From positions 1 through 33,100 of the forward strand of contig NZ_JAAFYZ010000106.1 in assembly GCF_018274385.1 (NCBI RefSeq): a stretch of 33,100 nt of DNA, read 5' to 3'. The notes under the pieces were generated by a model that worked only from the letters and a program-made list of their open reading frames with translations, was not told the DNA's origin and ran no database searches. The stretch is from Catenulispora pinistramenti (GTDB lineage Bacteria; Actinomycetota; Actinomycetes; Streptomycetales; Catenulisporaceae). Below, one piece after another: positions 23,214-30,825 of the stretch. Every line of letters starts with the position of its first letter. The first letter of the stretch is position 1. The position numbers were made by a program, and so were the translations under genes.

Positions 23214-24500
23214 TCAGCTGGAGGAGGTGGTGCTCGGGGTGGTGTCGGTGTTGCTGGGCAGCCCGGGGCCGGTCGGGACCGACTCCGACGGGGTGCTCGA
23301 CGCGCTGCTCGTGCTCGGCTTCTTGCTCGGCGTGGAGCTGTGCTCGGACGACGAGGAGGTGGTGTGGCGGTAGGACGACGAGGTGTGGTGCGTCGACCCG
23401 GTGTCCGAGCCCGACCCGCCGGTCGGCACGCCGCCGTTGGCCGAGGAGCCCGTCGCCGAGTCCGTGGCCTGCTGGGTCGACGGCGTCGCCGAGGCACCGG
23501 CCGTGGTGCTCGCCGCCGCGCTGCTGGTGTCGGACGTCGTGCTCGACACGGACGAGGTCGTCCCGTTCCCGGCCGAGCCGCCCGAGCCGCCGCCCCCGCC
23601 GACCACGGCGTACGCCACGCCGCCGACCACCGCGACCACCGCGACGATGCCGAAGATCGGCAGCAGCTTGCGCGCGCCGCCGGCCTTGGACTTGCCGCCG
23701 CCGGTCGGGAACCCGGACTCGTCGAAGTCGCCGGCCCGGCTCGCGATCCGCTGGCAGAACGCCGCCCCGGCCGGGTCGCGCAGGGTGTCCAGCACCCGGG
23801 CCCGCACCCCGGGCGGCACGAAGGCGTGCGGCAGTTCCTCGAACAGCCGCAGCGGCCGCCGGTTCTCGATGTGGTCGGCGCAGGCCTGGTCGGCCTTCAC
23901 GTGCCGGGAGACCGAGTCCAGCCAGGGGTCCACGGCCTTGCCGTCCAGCCGGTCGAAGCGCTTGCCCAGCTCGGCGATCTCCGCGCAGCGCGGGTCGCCG
24001 ACCCGGTTGGCCAGCACCGCGGTCAGACCGTTCTCCAGGTCCTCCTGGGCGTCCTGGACCACCTGCCCGATCTGTTCCTCGGTCATGTCCATGACCAGCG
24101 ACAGGTCGCCGTCCACCATCCGGTGCCGGAAGGCCAGGTCGAGGATTTCCCGGGTCTCCGGCGGCAGCATCGCGTAGACGTCGAGCGCGGCCCGGGCGAA
24201 CCGGTCGTTGCGGGTGCCCTGCGCGGCGTCGGCCGGGATGTCGTCGGAGACGCCCAGGCGCAGCGCCTCGGCGCGGCTGAGCGCGTAGAGCCAGGCTCCC
24301 AGTTCGTCCGGGTTGCCCAGCTCGCGGATCCGGTTGTTGGCGACGATGAACGCGTCCCGGAGCGCGTCGGCGGCCAGCTCGTGGTCGGCGAGCAGGTCAT
24401 AACAATATGCGTACAAGCGTGCGCCGTATGTGTCATAGATCTGCCCGATGGCGAGCTGATCCCCCGCGCGCAGCGCCGTCACCATTTCGCGATCCGTCAC
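23214..24500 (-). CDS. Membrane-anchored ECF-sigma-like protein with Ser/Thr-rich outer tail
   Basis: A 428-aa protein. ECF region 2 spans about 8-80 (MVTALRAGDQLAIGQIYDTYG, then LADHELAADALRDAFIVAN). Region 4 spans about 105-165 (LPPETREILDLAFRH, then the HTH-like DLSLVMDMTEEQIGQVVQ). Residues ~170-215 match the zinc-finger anti-sigma segment but with an altered ligand set: Cys in DPRCAEI, then H-x3-D-x2-C in RHVKADQAC. A helix (~277-300, LLPIFGIVAVVAVVGGVAYAVV) crosses the membrane, and the last ~125 residues are Ser/Thr/Gly-rich and probably outside. The GTG start has TAAATT 8 nt upstream. It shares its plan with the next gene but is far shorter and lacks BACON. It is divergent from radA. 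DNA binding is inferred only. Confidence 0.82.
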   Translation of the reverse strand: MTDREMVTALRAGDQLAIGQIYDTYGARLYAYCYDLLADHELAADALRDAFIVANNRIRELGNPDELGAWLYALSRAEALRLGVSDDIPADAAQGTRNDRFARAALDVYAMLPPETREILDLAFRHRMVDGDLSLVMDMTEEQIGQVVQDAQEDLENGLTAVLANRVGDPRCAEIAELGKRFDRLDGKAVDPWLDSVSRHVKADQACADHIENRRPLRLFEELPHAFVPPGVRARVLDTLRDPAGAAFCQRIASRAGDFDESGFPTGGGKSKAGGARKLLPIFGIVAVVAVVGGVAYAVVGGGGGSGGSAGNGTTSSVSSTTSDTSSAAASTTAGASATPSTQQATDSATGSSANGGVPTGGSGSDTGSTHHTSSSYRHTTSSSSEHSSTPSKKPSTSSASSTPSESVPTGPGLPSNTDTTPSTTSSS

Positions 24501-24508
24501 GGCCTCAG

Positions 24509-24514
24509 AATTTA
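24509..24514 (-). promoter_or_regulatory. -10 element of first sigma-like gene
   Basis: TAAATT on the minus strand, AT-rich against its surroundings, 8 nt from the GTG at 24500. Confidence 0.45.
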
Positions 24515-24662
24515 AGCCATTCGAGTGACGTCTAGCCAGTGGATCAGGGCATTCTCCTGAGCCCGGAGCCGGACTTGATCGAGTTTGTCCGCATATCCCC
24601 CCTGGACGCGACGCTCGAGTCCGTTATATGTACCCACAGGCACCGCTGTCGGAGCCGACGGC

Positions 24663-24668
24663 TAACGT
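24663..24668 (+). promoter_or_regulatory. -10 element of radA, leaderless layout
   Basis: TAACGT, 6 nt, then the radA ATG at 24675. No Shine-Dalgarno sequence precedes the start. A second AT-rich hexamer TTATAT lies about 40 nt further upstream. Confidence 0.5.
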
Positions 24669-24674
24669 GGCGCC

Positions 24675-26081
24675 ATGCCGACCACCAACTCCCGGGCCCG
24701 GAAGGCCGACTCCGCCGCCTCCTACCAGTGCACCGAGTGCGGCACGCAATACGCCAAATGGGTCGGACGCTGCGGTGAGTGCCAGACCTGGGGCAGCGTT
24801 GAGGAACGCGGGGCGGCCAAGTCGGCGCCGAAGACCGTGGCGACCATGCCGGCCCAGAAGGCCCGGCCGATCGGCGAGGTCGCGGTGGACGACGCCGCCG
24901 CGGTGCCCACCGGCGTGGGCGAGCTGGACCGGGTGCTCGGCGGCGGGATCGTGCCCGGCGCGGTGGTGCTGCTGGCCGGCGAGCCGGGCATCGGCAAGTC
25001 GACCCTGCTGCTGGAGGCCGCGGCCGCCTACGCCGGTTCCGGGGCGCGCACCCTGGTGGTCACCGGCGAGGAGTCGATGGCCCAGGTCCGGCTGCGCGCC
25101 GACCGCATCAAGGCCCTGCACCCGAACCTGTTCCTGGCCGCCGAGACCGACCTGGGCTCGGTGCTCGGGCAGATCGAGGCCGTGCAGCCGCGGCTGGTGA
25201 TCGTGGACTCGGTGCAGACCATCGCCTCGGCCGCGGTGGACGGCACGCCCGGCGGCGTGACCCAGGTCCGCGAAGTGGCCGCGGCGCTGATCCGGGACGC
25301 CAAGGAGCGCAACATGGCGTGCGTGCTGGTCGGGCACGTCACCAAGGACGGCAGCATCGCCGGCCCGCGCATCCTGGAGCACCTGGTCGACGTGGTCCTG
25401 CAGTTCGAGGGCGACCGGGCCTCGTCCTTGCGCCTGATCCGGGCCGCGAAGAACCGCTACGGCGCCAGCGACGAGATCGGCTGCTTCGAGATGCACGACA
25501 CCGGCATCCGCGGCCTGTCCGACCCCTCGGGCCTGTTCCTGTCCCGGCGGCCGGTCCCGGTCCCGGGGACCTGCGTCACCGTCACCCTGGAAGGCCGCCG
25601 GCCGCTGGTCGCCGAGGTGCAGGCGCTGGTCACCAAGACCAGCGCGCCGACCCCGCGCCGGGCCTCCTCGGGCCTGGACACCAACCGGGTGGCGATGATC
25701 CTGGCCGTGCTCCAGCAGCGCGGCGGGATCGGCGGGCTGGCCAGCTCGGAGATCTACAGCGCCACGGTCGGCGGGGTGCGGCTCACCGAGCCGGCCGCGG
25801 ACCTGGCGCTGCTGCTGGCGCTGGCCTCGGCCACGGTGAACGAGCCGGTCGGCGAGGGCGTGGTGGCCATCGGCGAGGTCGGGCTGGCCGGCGAGGTACG
25901 GCCGGTGACCGGGGTGCGGCGGCGGCTCACCGAGGCCGCCCGGCTGGGCTTCAAGTCCGCGCTGGTGCCCCCGGATCCGGACGGCAAGGCGTACGGCGGG
26001 AACCTCGCGGGCCTGTCGATCGTCGAAGTGGGCGACGTCCGGGCAGCGCTTCACGCCGTGGCGACGGGCTCGCGCCGGTAA
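24675..26081 (+). CDS. radA: DNA repair protein RadA
   Basis: A 468-aa RecA-like branch-migration helicase involved in recombination and repair. The N-terminal C4 zinc finger is complete (C19, C22, C33, C36). Walker A is GEPGIGKST near residues 102-110, the RadA-specific KNRYG motif follows near 258, and the C-terminal third is the Lon-protease-like domain without protease activity (AVVNEPVGEG-type stretch near 390). Length is normal for the family. disA follows in the same direction after 80 nt, the usual actinobacterial and bacillar arrangement; RadA is known in Bacillus to interact with DisA. The promoter side faces the two membrane sigma-like genes. Confidence 0.97.
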   Translation: MPTTNSRARKADSAASYQCTECGTQYAKWVGRCGECQTWGSVEERGAAKSAPKTVATMPAQKARPIGEVAVDDAAAVPTGVGELDRVLGGGIVPGAVVLLAGEPGIGKSTLLLEAAAAYAGSGARTLVVTGEESMAQVRLRADRIKALHPNLFLAAETDLGSVLGQIEAVQPRLVIVDSVQTIASAAVDGTPGGVTQVREVAAALIRDAKERNMACVLVGHVTKDGSIAGPRILEHLVDVVLQFEGDRASSLRLIRAAKNRYGASDEIGCFEMHDTGIRGLSDPSGLFLSRRPVPVPGTCVTVTLEGRRPLVAEVQALVTKTSAPTPRRASSGLDTNRVAMILAVLQQRGGIGGLASSEIYSATVGGVRLTEPAADLALLLALASATVNEPVGEGVVAIGEVGLAGEVRPVTGVRRRLTEAARLGFKSALVPPDPDGKAYGGNLAGLSIVEVGDVRAALHAVATGSRR

Positions 26082-26161
26082 GGTTGAATCACTACGACCG
26101 TTTGGTTCCCGCTCTCGCGGAGATCGGGATCGCGCGGCACGTGGGGGCCCGGGCACCCTAG

Positions 26162-27283
26162 ATGAGAACACGAGAGCAGGATGGGAATCGCACAGTGACA
26201 GGTGAGGCCTCCGAACGCGCCGCCCTGTCGGCGATCCTGTCCAGCGTCGCCCCCGGCACGGTGTTGCGCGACGGTCTGGAGCGCATCCTGCGCGGCAACA
26301 CCGGCGGCCTGGTGGTCTTCGGCTTCGACAAGCTGGTCGACGAGATGGCCACCGGCGGCTTCGTGCTCGACGTCGAGTTCTCCCCGCAGCGGCTGCGCGA
26401 GCTGTGCAAGATGGACGGCGCCGTGGTGGTCTCCAGCGACGGCACCCGCATCGTCCGGGCCGGCGTGCAGCTGGTCCCGGACCCGGCGATCCCGACCGCG
26501 GAGACCGGCACCCGGCACCGCACCGCCGACCGCGTCGCCAAGCAGACCGGCTTCCCGGTGCTGTCGGTGTCGCAGTCGATGCGCATCATCGCCCTGTACC
26601 TGGGCAGCCAGCGTGTGGTCCTGGAGGACTCCGGCGCGATCCTGTCCAAGGCGAACCAGGCCCTGGCCACCCTGGAGCGCTACAAGCTCCGGCTGGACGA
26701 GGTCACCGGCACCCTGTCGGCGCTGGAGATCGAGGACCTGGTGACGGTCCGCGACGTCGCGGCGGTGTCCCAGCGGCTGGAGATGGTGACCCGGATCGCC
26801 GACGAGGTGGCCGGCTACGTGGTCCAGCTCGGCGTCGACGGCCGGCTGCTGTCCCTGCAGCTGGACGAGCTGATGGCCGGCGTGGACCCGGACCGCGACC
26901 TGATCGCCCGCGACTACCTGCCCGAGCGCACCGGCAAGAAGGCCCGCACGGTCGCCGACGTCTCCGACGACCTCGGCGCCCTGGACCGCACCCAGCTGCT
27001 GGACCTGCTCCAGGTCTCCAAGGCGATGGGCTTCGGCGGCGGCGTGGAGGTACTGGAGTCGGCGGTCTCGCCGCGCGGCTACCGGCTGCTGGCCAAGGTG
27101 CCGCGGCTGCCCGGCGCGGTCATCGACCGGCTGGTCGAGCACTTCGGCGGGCTGCAGAAGCTGCTCGCGGCCTCGATCGACGACCTGCAGCGGGTCGAGG
27201 GCGTCGGCGAGACCCGGGCCCGCTCGGTGCGCGAGGGGCTGTCGCGACTGGCGGAGTCGTCGATCCTGGAGCGGTACGTCTGA
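26162..27283 (+). CDS. disA: DNA integrity scanning diadenylate cyclase DisA
   Basis: A 373-aa enzyme that condenses two ATP into c-di-AMP while scanning DNA for branched structures. The N-terminal DAC domain (about 15-150) holds the catalytic DGA motif (near 85-87) and RHR motif (near 118-120), both intact. A helical linker follows, and the C-terminal helix-hairpin-helix domain (LQKLLAASIDDLQRVEGVGE) binds DNA. Start choice is uncertain: the ATG at 26162 has no clear RBS, while the in-frame GTG at 26195 follows AGGATGGGAA and would give a protein 11 residues shorter, starting TGEASERAAL. A strong terminator lies 52 nt after the stop. Confidence 0.97.
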   Translation: MRTREQDGNRTVTGEASERAALSAILSSVAPGTVLRDGLERILRGNTGGLVVFGFDKLVDEMATGGFVLDVEFSPQRLRELCKMDGAVVVSSDGTRIVRAGVQLVPDPAIPTAETGTRHRTADRVAKQTGFPVLSVSQSMRIIALYLGSQRVVLEDSGAILSKANQALATLERYKLRLDEVTGTLSALEIEDLVTVRDVAAVSQRLEMVTRIADEVAGYVVQLGVDGRLLSLQLDELMAGVDPDRDLIARDYLPERTGKKARTVADVSDDLGALDRTQLLDLLQVSKAMGFGGGVEVLESAVSPRGYRLLAKVPRLPGAVIDRLVEHFGGLQKLLAASIDDLQRVEGVGETRARSVREGLSRLAESSILERYV

Positions 27284-27335
27284 GCCACGGCGTCTCCATC
27301 CCCGGCCGACACTAAGCGTCGCTTGCCAGACACCG

Positions 27336-27365
27336 AAGCCGCCTTCCGAGCTCGGAAGGCGGCTT
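27336..27365 (+). terminator. Intrinsic terminator after disA
   Basis: A perfect 15-bp inverted repeat AAGCCGCCTTCCGAG/CTCGGAAGGCGGCTT with no separate loop, followed by TCCCTTTCC. It ends the radA-disA side and may also serve the convergent hydrolase gene. Confidence 0.88.
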
Positions 27366-27392
27366 TCCCTTTCCCGGCAAGGGAATCGCGCC

Positions 27393-28205
27393 TCAGCCGA
27401 AGAACTCGACCAGCGTCGGCGCCAGCGCCTCGGGGTGCTGAAGCACGCTGTGGTCCTGGCCGGGCAACACGACCAGCCGCGCGCCGGGCACCGAGTCGGC
27501 CACCGCCTTCGCCCCGGCCACCAATCCGGGCGGGGTCTGGTCGCCGTAGACGGCCAGCACCGGCAGCCGGAGCGTGGCCAGCCGGTCCCGGTCCACGAGC
27601 TCCGAGGGCCGGGCGAAGGCCACGTCGTAGGGCAGCGTCAGGGCCTTGTCGAGGAAGAAGTCCCACACCGGGCCGTGCTTCATCCCGGACACGATCTCCG
27701 CCGGCAGCCCGATCGCCTCGCCGAGGAACAGGCTCGCGGCCCCGTCCCGGTCGCCCCGGTCGGCCAGCGCCGTGATCCGGTCCAGCAAGTCGGCCGGCGG
27801 GTGCGGCAGGTCCGGGTCGGCGCGGAAGGGCGACTCGTAGACGGCGACCGAGTCCACCGGCAGCCCCCGCAGCGCGGCCTCCAGGACCAGGATGCCGCCC
27901 GAGGAGTGGCCGAACAGGTGCGCGCGGCCGCCGACGTGCTCGATGACCGCCGCGAGGTCGTCGATCTCGTTCTGGACGTCGAACCCGCCACCGGCCTCCC
28001 GGACCGGATCCGTACTCTCGCCCCGACCGCGGCGGTCGTAGGTGGCGACGGTGAAGTGCGGCGCGAGCTCCGCGGCCACCCCGGCGACCGTGCCGCGGTC
28101 GTTGAAGGCTCCGCCGACGAGGATCACCACCGGGCCCTCCCCGACGGCGTCCACGGCCAGCGTGGCGCCGTCCCGGGACTTGATGTGCGCGGTCTGCCGG
28201 GTCAT
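27393..28205 (-). CDS. Alpha/beta hydrolase
   Basis: A 270-aa soluble hydrolase. The oxyanion region VILVGGAFND and the nucleophile elbow GHSSGG near residue 99 are visible, with the catalytic Asp in AVYGDQTPPG and the catalytic His in LPGQDHSVLQ at the C-terminus, so the triad is complete. It is the second gene after the DHFR-like gene, 5 nt apart, hence one operon. Substrate unknown; the family includes esterases, peroxidases and lactonases. It sits inside an otherwise conserved radA-disA-mutY neighbourhood and so is probably a later insertion. Confidence 0.9.
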   Translation of the reverse strand: MTRQTAHIKSRDGATLAVDAVGEGPVVILVGGAFNDRGTVAGVAAELAPHFTVATYDRRGRGESTDPVREAGGGFDVQNEIDDLAAVIEHVGGRAHLFGHSSGGILVLEAALRGLPVDSVAVYESPFRADPDLPHPPADLLDRITALADRGDRDGAASLFLGEAIGLPAEIVSGMKHGPVWDFFLDKALTLPYDVAFARPSELVDRDRLATLRLPVLAVYGDQTPPGLVAGAKAVADSVPGARLVVLPGQDHSVLQHPEALAPTLVEFFG

Positions 28206-28210
28206 GGCGA

Positions 28211-28825
28211 TCAGCCCCTCTGGGAGCGCGGGAGGCGGAAGCTGAGGTGCGTGACGCCGGCGGCGTCGATGACCCGGAGCGGTTCGAGCTCGACCAGCCG
28301 GTCCGGCAGCCCGTCGAACAGCCGCGTGCCCTGGCCGATCAGGACCGGCGTGACGTGCAGGTGCAGCTCGTCGACCAGGTCGGCGGCCAGCGCCTGCTGA
28401 ACGGCCTTGGCGCCGCCGGAGAGGTGGACGCGCTTCCCGTCCGGGCAGGCGGCCCCGGCGGCCCGGATCGCGGCCGGCACACCGCCTTCGGTGACGAAGT
28501 GGAACACGGTGCCGTCATCGAGCTTCACCGTCTCCCGCGGCCGATGGGTGACGACGAAGACGTCGGTCTTGTAGGGCGACTCGACGTTCCAGTAGTCACC
28601 GGCCGAGTCATACATGCGGCGGCCCATCACGTAGGCGCCGGTGTGCTCGACGCGTTCGGCAGTCATCAGCCGGGACGTGTCGTCGTCGGCGAAGACCCAG
28701 CGGGTGACCCGGTGGAAGCGGTCGTCGCGGTAGGGCGGCTTCTGCGCCTCCAGGCCGGTGGTGAAGCCGTCGATCGAGATCGACATGTCACAGCGGACGA
28801 TGGGCGCGGATGTGTCGGAAGTCAT
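28211..28825 (-). CDS. RibD C-terminal/dihydrofolate reductase-like protein
   Basis: A 204-aa protein of the RibD_C/DHFR-like reductase family often labelled dihydrofolate reductase family protein. The start IVRCDMSISIDGFTTGLEA, the YVMGRRMYDSAGDYW block, FVVTHRPRETV and the NADPH-site strand VHLSGGAKAVQQALAADLVDELHLHVTPVLIGQG are all present. These proteins bind NADPH, but a role in folate or riboflavin synthesis is not established. The ATG at 28825 follows GGAG at about 8 nt. The downstream hydrolase gene is coupled. Confidence 0.92.
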   Translation of the reverse strand: MTSDTSAPIVRCDMSISIDGFTTGLEAQKPPYRDDRFHRVTRWVFADDDTSRLMTAERVEHTGAYVMGRRMYDSAGDYWNVESPYKTDVFVVTHRPRETVKLDDGTVFHFVTEGGVPAAIRAAGAACPDGKRVHLSGGAKAVQQALAADLVDELHLHVTPVLIGQGTRLFDGLPDRLVELEPLRVIDAAGVTHLSFRLPRSQRG

Positions 28826-28984
28826 GCGGGTCTCCTACGGCAGTGGGCTCTCGGTGCTTTCACCGGTCAGTCGGAGCCGACCCCGCATTCTGTACACGGC
28901 TTCGGGAAGTTTTCTCGGCGAAGCGCGATGGTGCTTGGTGCTGGGGCTGCCCGCCTTCAGCTACCGGCCCTCTGCCGCCCGCCC

Positions 28985-29830
28985 TCAGCTACCCGTCTTC
29001 AGCTGAAAGCTCTTCGGCTGACTCTGCGCGGCCGGAGTGTTCGGGGTACTCCCGGACGCCAGGCTCACCACGCCGTAGTAAGTGCCGAGCTGCGCCGCCG
29101 CCGGGTTGGCCGGGCAGCCCGGCGCGGAGCGGGTGCGGTTCCAGGTGTAGGTGACCGTCTTGACCTGGTTCGGACCGATGCCGAACAGGGAGGGGCCGCC
29201 GGTCGCGCAGTCCGCCGAGGACCAGATTTGGTCCTGGCCGGAGTAGACCTTCAGGATCAGTGTCTTCGGGCTCACGTCGACGTCGCAGTCGGCGGTGCCC
29301 TTGTTGGACACCGCGACGGTGAACTGCGGGTCGATGCCGTTGGCGTAGGCCGAGGCGCCGGCGGTCAGGCTCAGGCTCAGCTCGCAGCCCGGGGCGCTGG
29401 CGCCGCCGACCGGTGCGGTGCCGCCGGTGGTCCCGGCAGTGCCGCCAGTACCCCCGGTACCGCCCGTCCCGCCGGTGCCGCCCGTCCCGCCAGACGCGGC
29501 CGACGAGCCGCCGCCGGGGCCGCCAGAGGGCACGCCCGCGCTGCCCGAGGAGGAACCGCCGGTGCCGCCAGAGCCGCCGGGCGTACCGGAACCGCCGGAA
29601 ACACCGCCGTTGGCCCCGGCTGAGGAGCTGCCGCCGTTCGGGACCGAGGACTGCGACGCGCTCGGGCTGGTCTTGCCGTTTGCGGCTGGCTGCTTCTTCC
29701 CGGAACCCGACCCCGAGCACGCGTACAAGAGCAGCGCCAGCACAGCAAGGACGGCCAGCAGAACCAAAACGCGCCGCCGCCAGTAGACGGCCGGCGCGAG
29801 AGACCCGACGGGATTTCGCAGCGAACCCAC
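28985..29830 (-). CDS. Membrane-anchored/lipoprotein-like protein of the mutY neighbourhood
   Basis: A 281-aa protein of unknown function. A cytoplasmic N-terminus with WRRR is followed by a hydrophobic helix (about 20-37, VLVLLAVLAVLALLLYAC) that ends in a Cys; the lipobox-like LLYAC is imperfect because of Tyr, so a simple membrane anchor is as likely as a lipoprotein. A Ser/Gly/Thr low-complexity linker (about 40-145) contains runs of GGTGGTGG. A C-terminal beta-rich domain (about 148-281) with Cys pairs (CELSLSL, ADCDVDV, ADCATGG, APGCPAN) lies outside. The place between disA and mutY equals Rv3587c. The GTG start has TAGAGT 8 nt upstream, divergent from mutY with 62 nt between starts. 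Confidence 0.82.
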   Translation of the reverse strand: MGSLRNPVGSLAPAVYWRRRVLVLLAVLAVLALLLYACSGSGSGKKQPAANGKTSPSASQSSVPNGGSSSAGANGGVSGGSGTPGGSGGTGGSSSGSAGVPSGGPGGGSSAASGGTGGTGGTGGTGGTGGTAGTTGGTAPVGGASAPGCELSLSLTAGASAYANGIDPQFTVAVSNKGTADCDVDVSPKTLILKVYSGQDQIWSSADCATGGPSLFGIGPNQVKTVTYTWNRTRSAPGCPANPAAAQLGTYYGVVSLASGSTPNTPAAQSQPKSFQLKTGS

Positions 29831-29838
29831 GAGGGGTC

Positions 29839-29844
29839 ACTCTA
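29839..29844 (-). promoter_or_regulatory. -10 element of Rv3587c-like gene
   Basis: TAGAGT on the minus strand, 8 nt from the GTG at 29830. Confidence 0.4.
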
Positions 29845-29880
29845 CGGGGCCGGTGCCGCGGTGTGCGGCGCGCCTCGCCG

Positions 29881-29886
29881 TACGAT
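29881..29886 (+). promoter_or_regulatory. -10 element of mutY, leaderless layout
   Basis: TACGAT, then 6 nt, then the mutY ATG at 29893. Confidence 0.5.
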
Positions 29887-29892
29887 CGTCAG

Positions 29893-30825
29893 ATGGCGGA
29901 AAGAACGACCACGCGGAGCACCGGCGGCACCGACCTCGCAGCCTTCGAACAAGGGGCTGAACTGGTCGAACGGGTAGTCGACTGGTTCCGGGCCGAGGCC
30001 CGGGACCTTCCTTGGCGGCGCTCGGACGCCTCAGCGTGGGCGGTGATGGTGAGCGAGTTCATGCTCCAGCAGACCCCGGTGAACCGGGTGCTGCCGGTCT
30101 ACGAGGCCTGGCTCGACCGCTGGCCGACCCCCGCGGCACTGGCCGCGGAGCCCGTGAGCGAGGCGGTGCGGGCCTGGGGGCGCCTGGGGTACCCCCGGCG
30201 CGCACAGCGCCTCCACGCGGCCGCCACGGCCATCGAAGAGGCCTTCGACGGCGTGGTCCCGGACGCCTACGAGGATCTGTGGGCACTGCCCGGCGTCGGC
30301 GAGTACACCGCCGGGGCGATCGCGTCGTTCGCTTATCAGAAGCGGCATATCGTTCTGGACACGAACGTCCGCCGGGTCCTGGCCCGGGTGGTGACCGGAA
30401 CCGAGTTCCCGGCCGCGGCGACCACCCCGCAGGACCGCCGCATCGCCACCGCCCTGCTCCCGGACGCCGCCCCCGACGCCGCGCAGTGGGCCGCCGCGAG
30501 CATGGAGCTGGGCGCGGTGGTGTGCACGGCGCGCTCCCCCCGCTGCGACGACTGCCCGGCGCTGAAGCTGTGCCGCTGGGTCGCGGACGGCAAGCCCGCC
30601 TACGACGGCCCGCCGCGCCGCGGGCAGACCTACGAGGGCACAGACCGCCAGGCGCGCGGCCGCCTCCTCGCGGTGCTGCGCGACACCCACGGACCGGTGC
30701 CTCGCGAGGAGCTGGAGGCGGCCTGGACCCGGGACGTCACGCAGCGCGAACGGGCACTGGCGAGCCTGATGAGCGACGGGCTGGTGACGGAGGAGGAAGG
30801 GGAGATGTTCGCGCTGGCGCACTAG
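29893..30825 (+). CDS. mutY: A/G-specific adenine DNA glycosylase MutY
   Basis: A 310-aa base-excision repair enzyme that removes adenine mispaired with 8-oxoguanine. The catalytic Glu is E55 in SEFMLQQTPV, the helix-hairpin-helix is LPGVGEYTAGAIASF, and the catalytic Asp is D156 in IVLDTNVRR. The [4Fe-4S] cluster has the exact C-x6-C-x2-C-x5-C spacing (C211, C218, C221, C227). The C-terminal NUDIX-like 8-oxoG recognition domain of E. coli MutY is missing and replaced by a ~75-residue small helical region, as is usual for short actinobacterial MutY. The stop is the first of three in-frame stops formed by a 12-bp tandem repeat. The convergent regulator gene overlaps the last 89 bases. Confidence 0.95.
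   Translation: MAERTTTRSTGGTDLAAFEQGAELVERVVDWFRAEARDLPWRRSDASAWAVMVSEFMLQQTPVNRVLPVYEAWLDRWPTPAALAAEPVSEAVRAWGRLGYPRRAQRLHAAATAIEEAFDGVVPDAYEDLWALPGVGEYTAGAIASFAYQKRHIVLDTNVRRVLARVVTGTEFPAAATTPQDRRIATALLPDAAPDAAQWAAASMELGAVVCTARSPRCDDCPALKLCRWVADGKPAYDGPPRRGQTYEGTDRQARGRLLAVLRDTHGPVPREELEAAWTRDVTQRERALASLMSDGLVTEEEGEMFALAH

Noticed and set aside
23084-23497. N-terminal extension of the BACON sigma-like gene into the neighbouring gene
   Set aside because: The extension is Arg/Pro-rich antisense-like sequence overlapping the 3' end of the other sigma-like gene and the terminator at 23179-23210.
29410-29520. Proline-rich plus-strand protein (VPPVPPVPP runs) opposite the Rv3587c-like gene
   Set aside because: It is the antisense reading of the Gly/Thr linker of the minus-strand protein.
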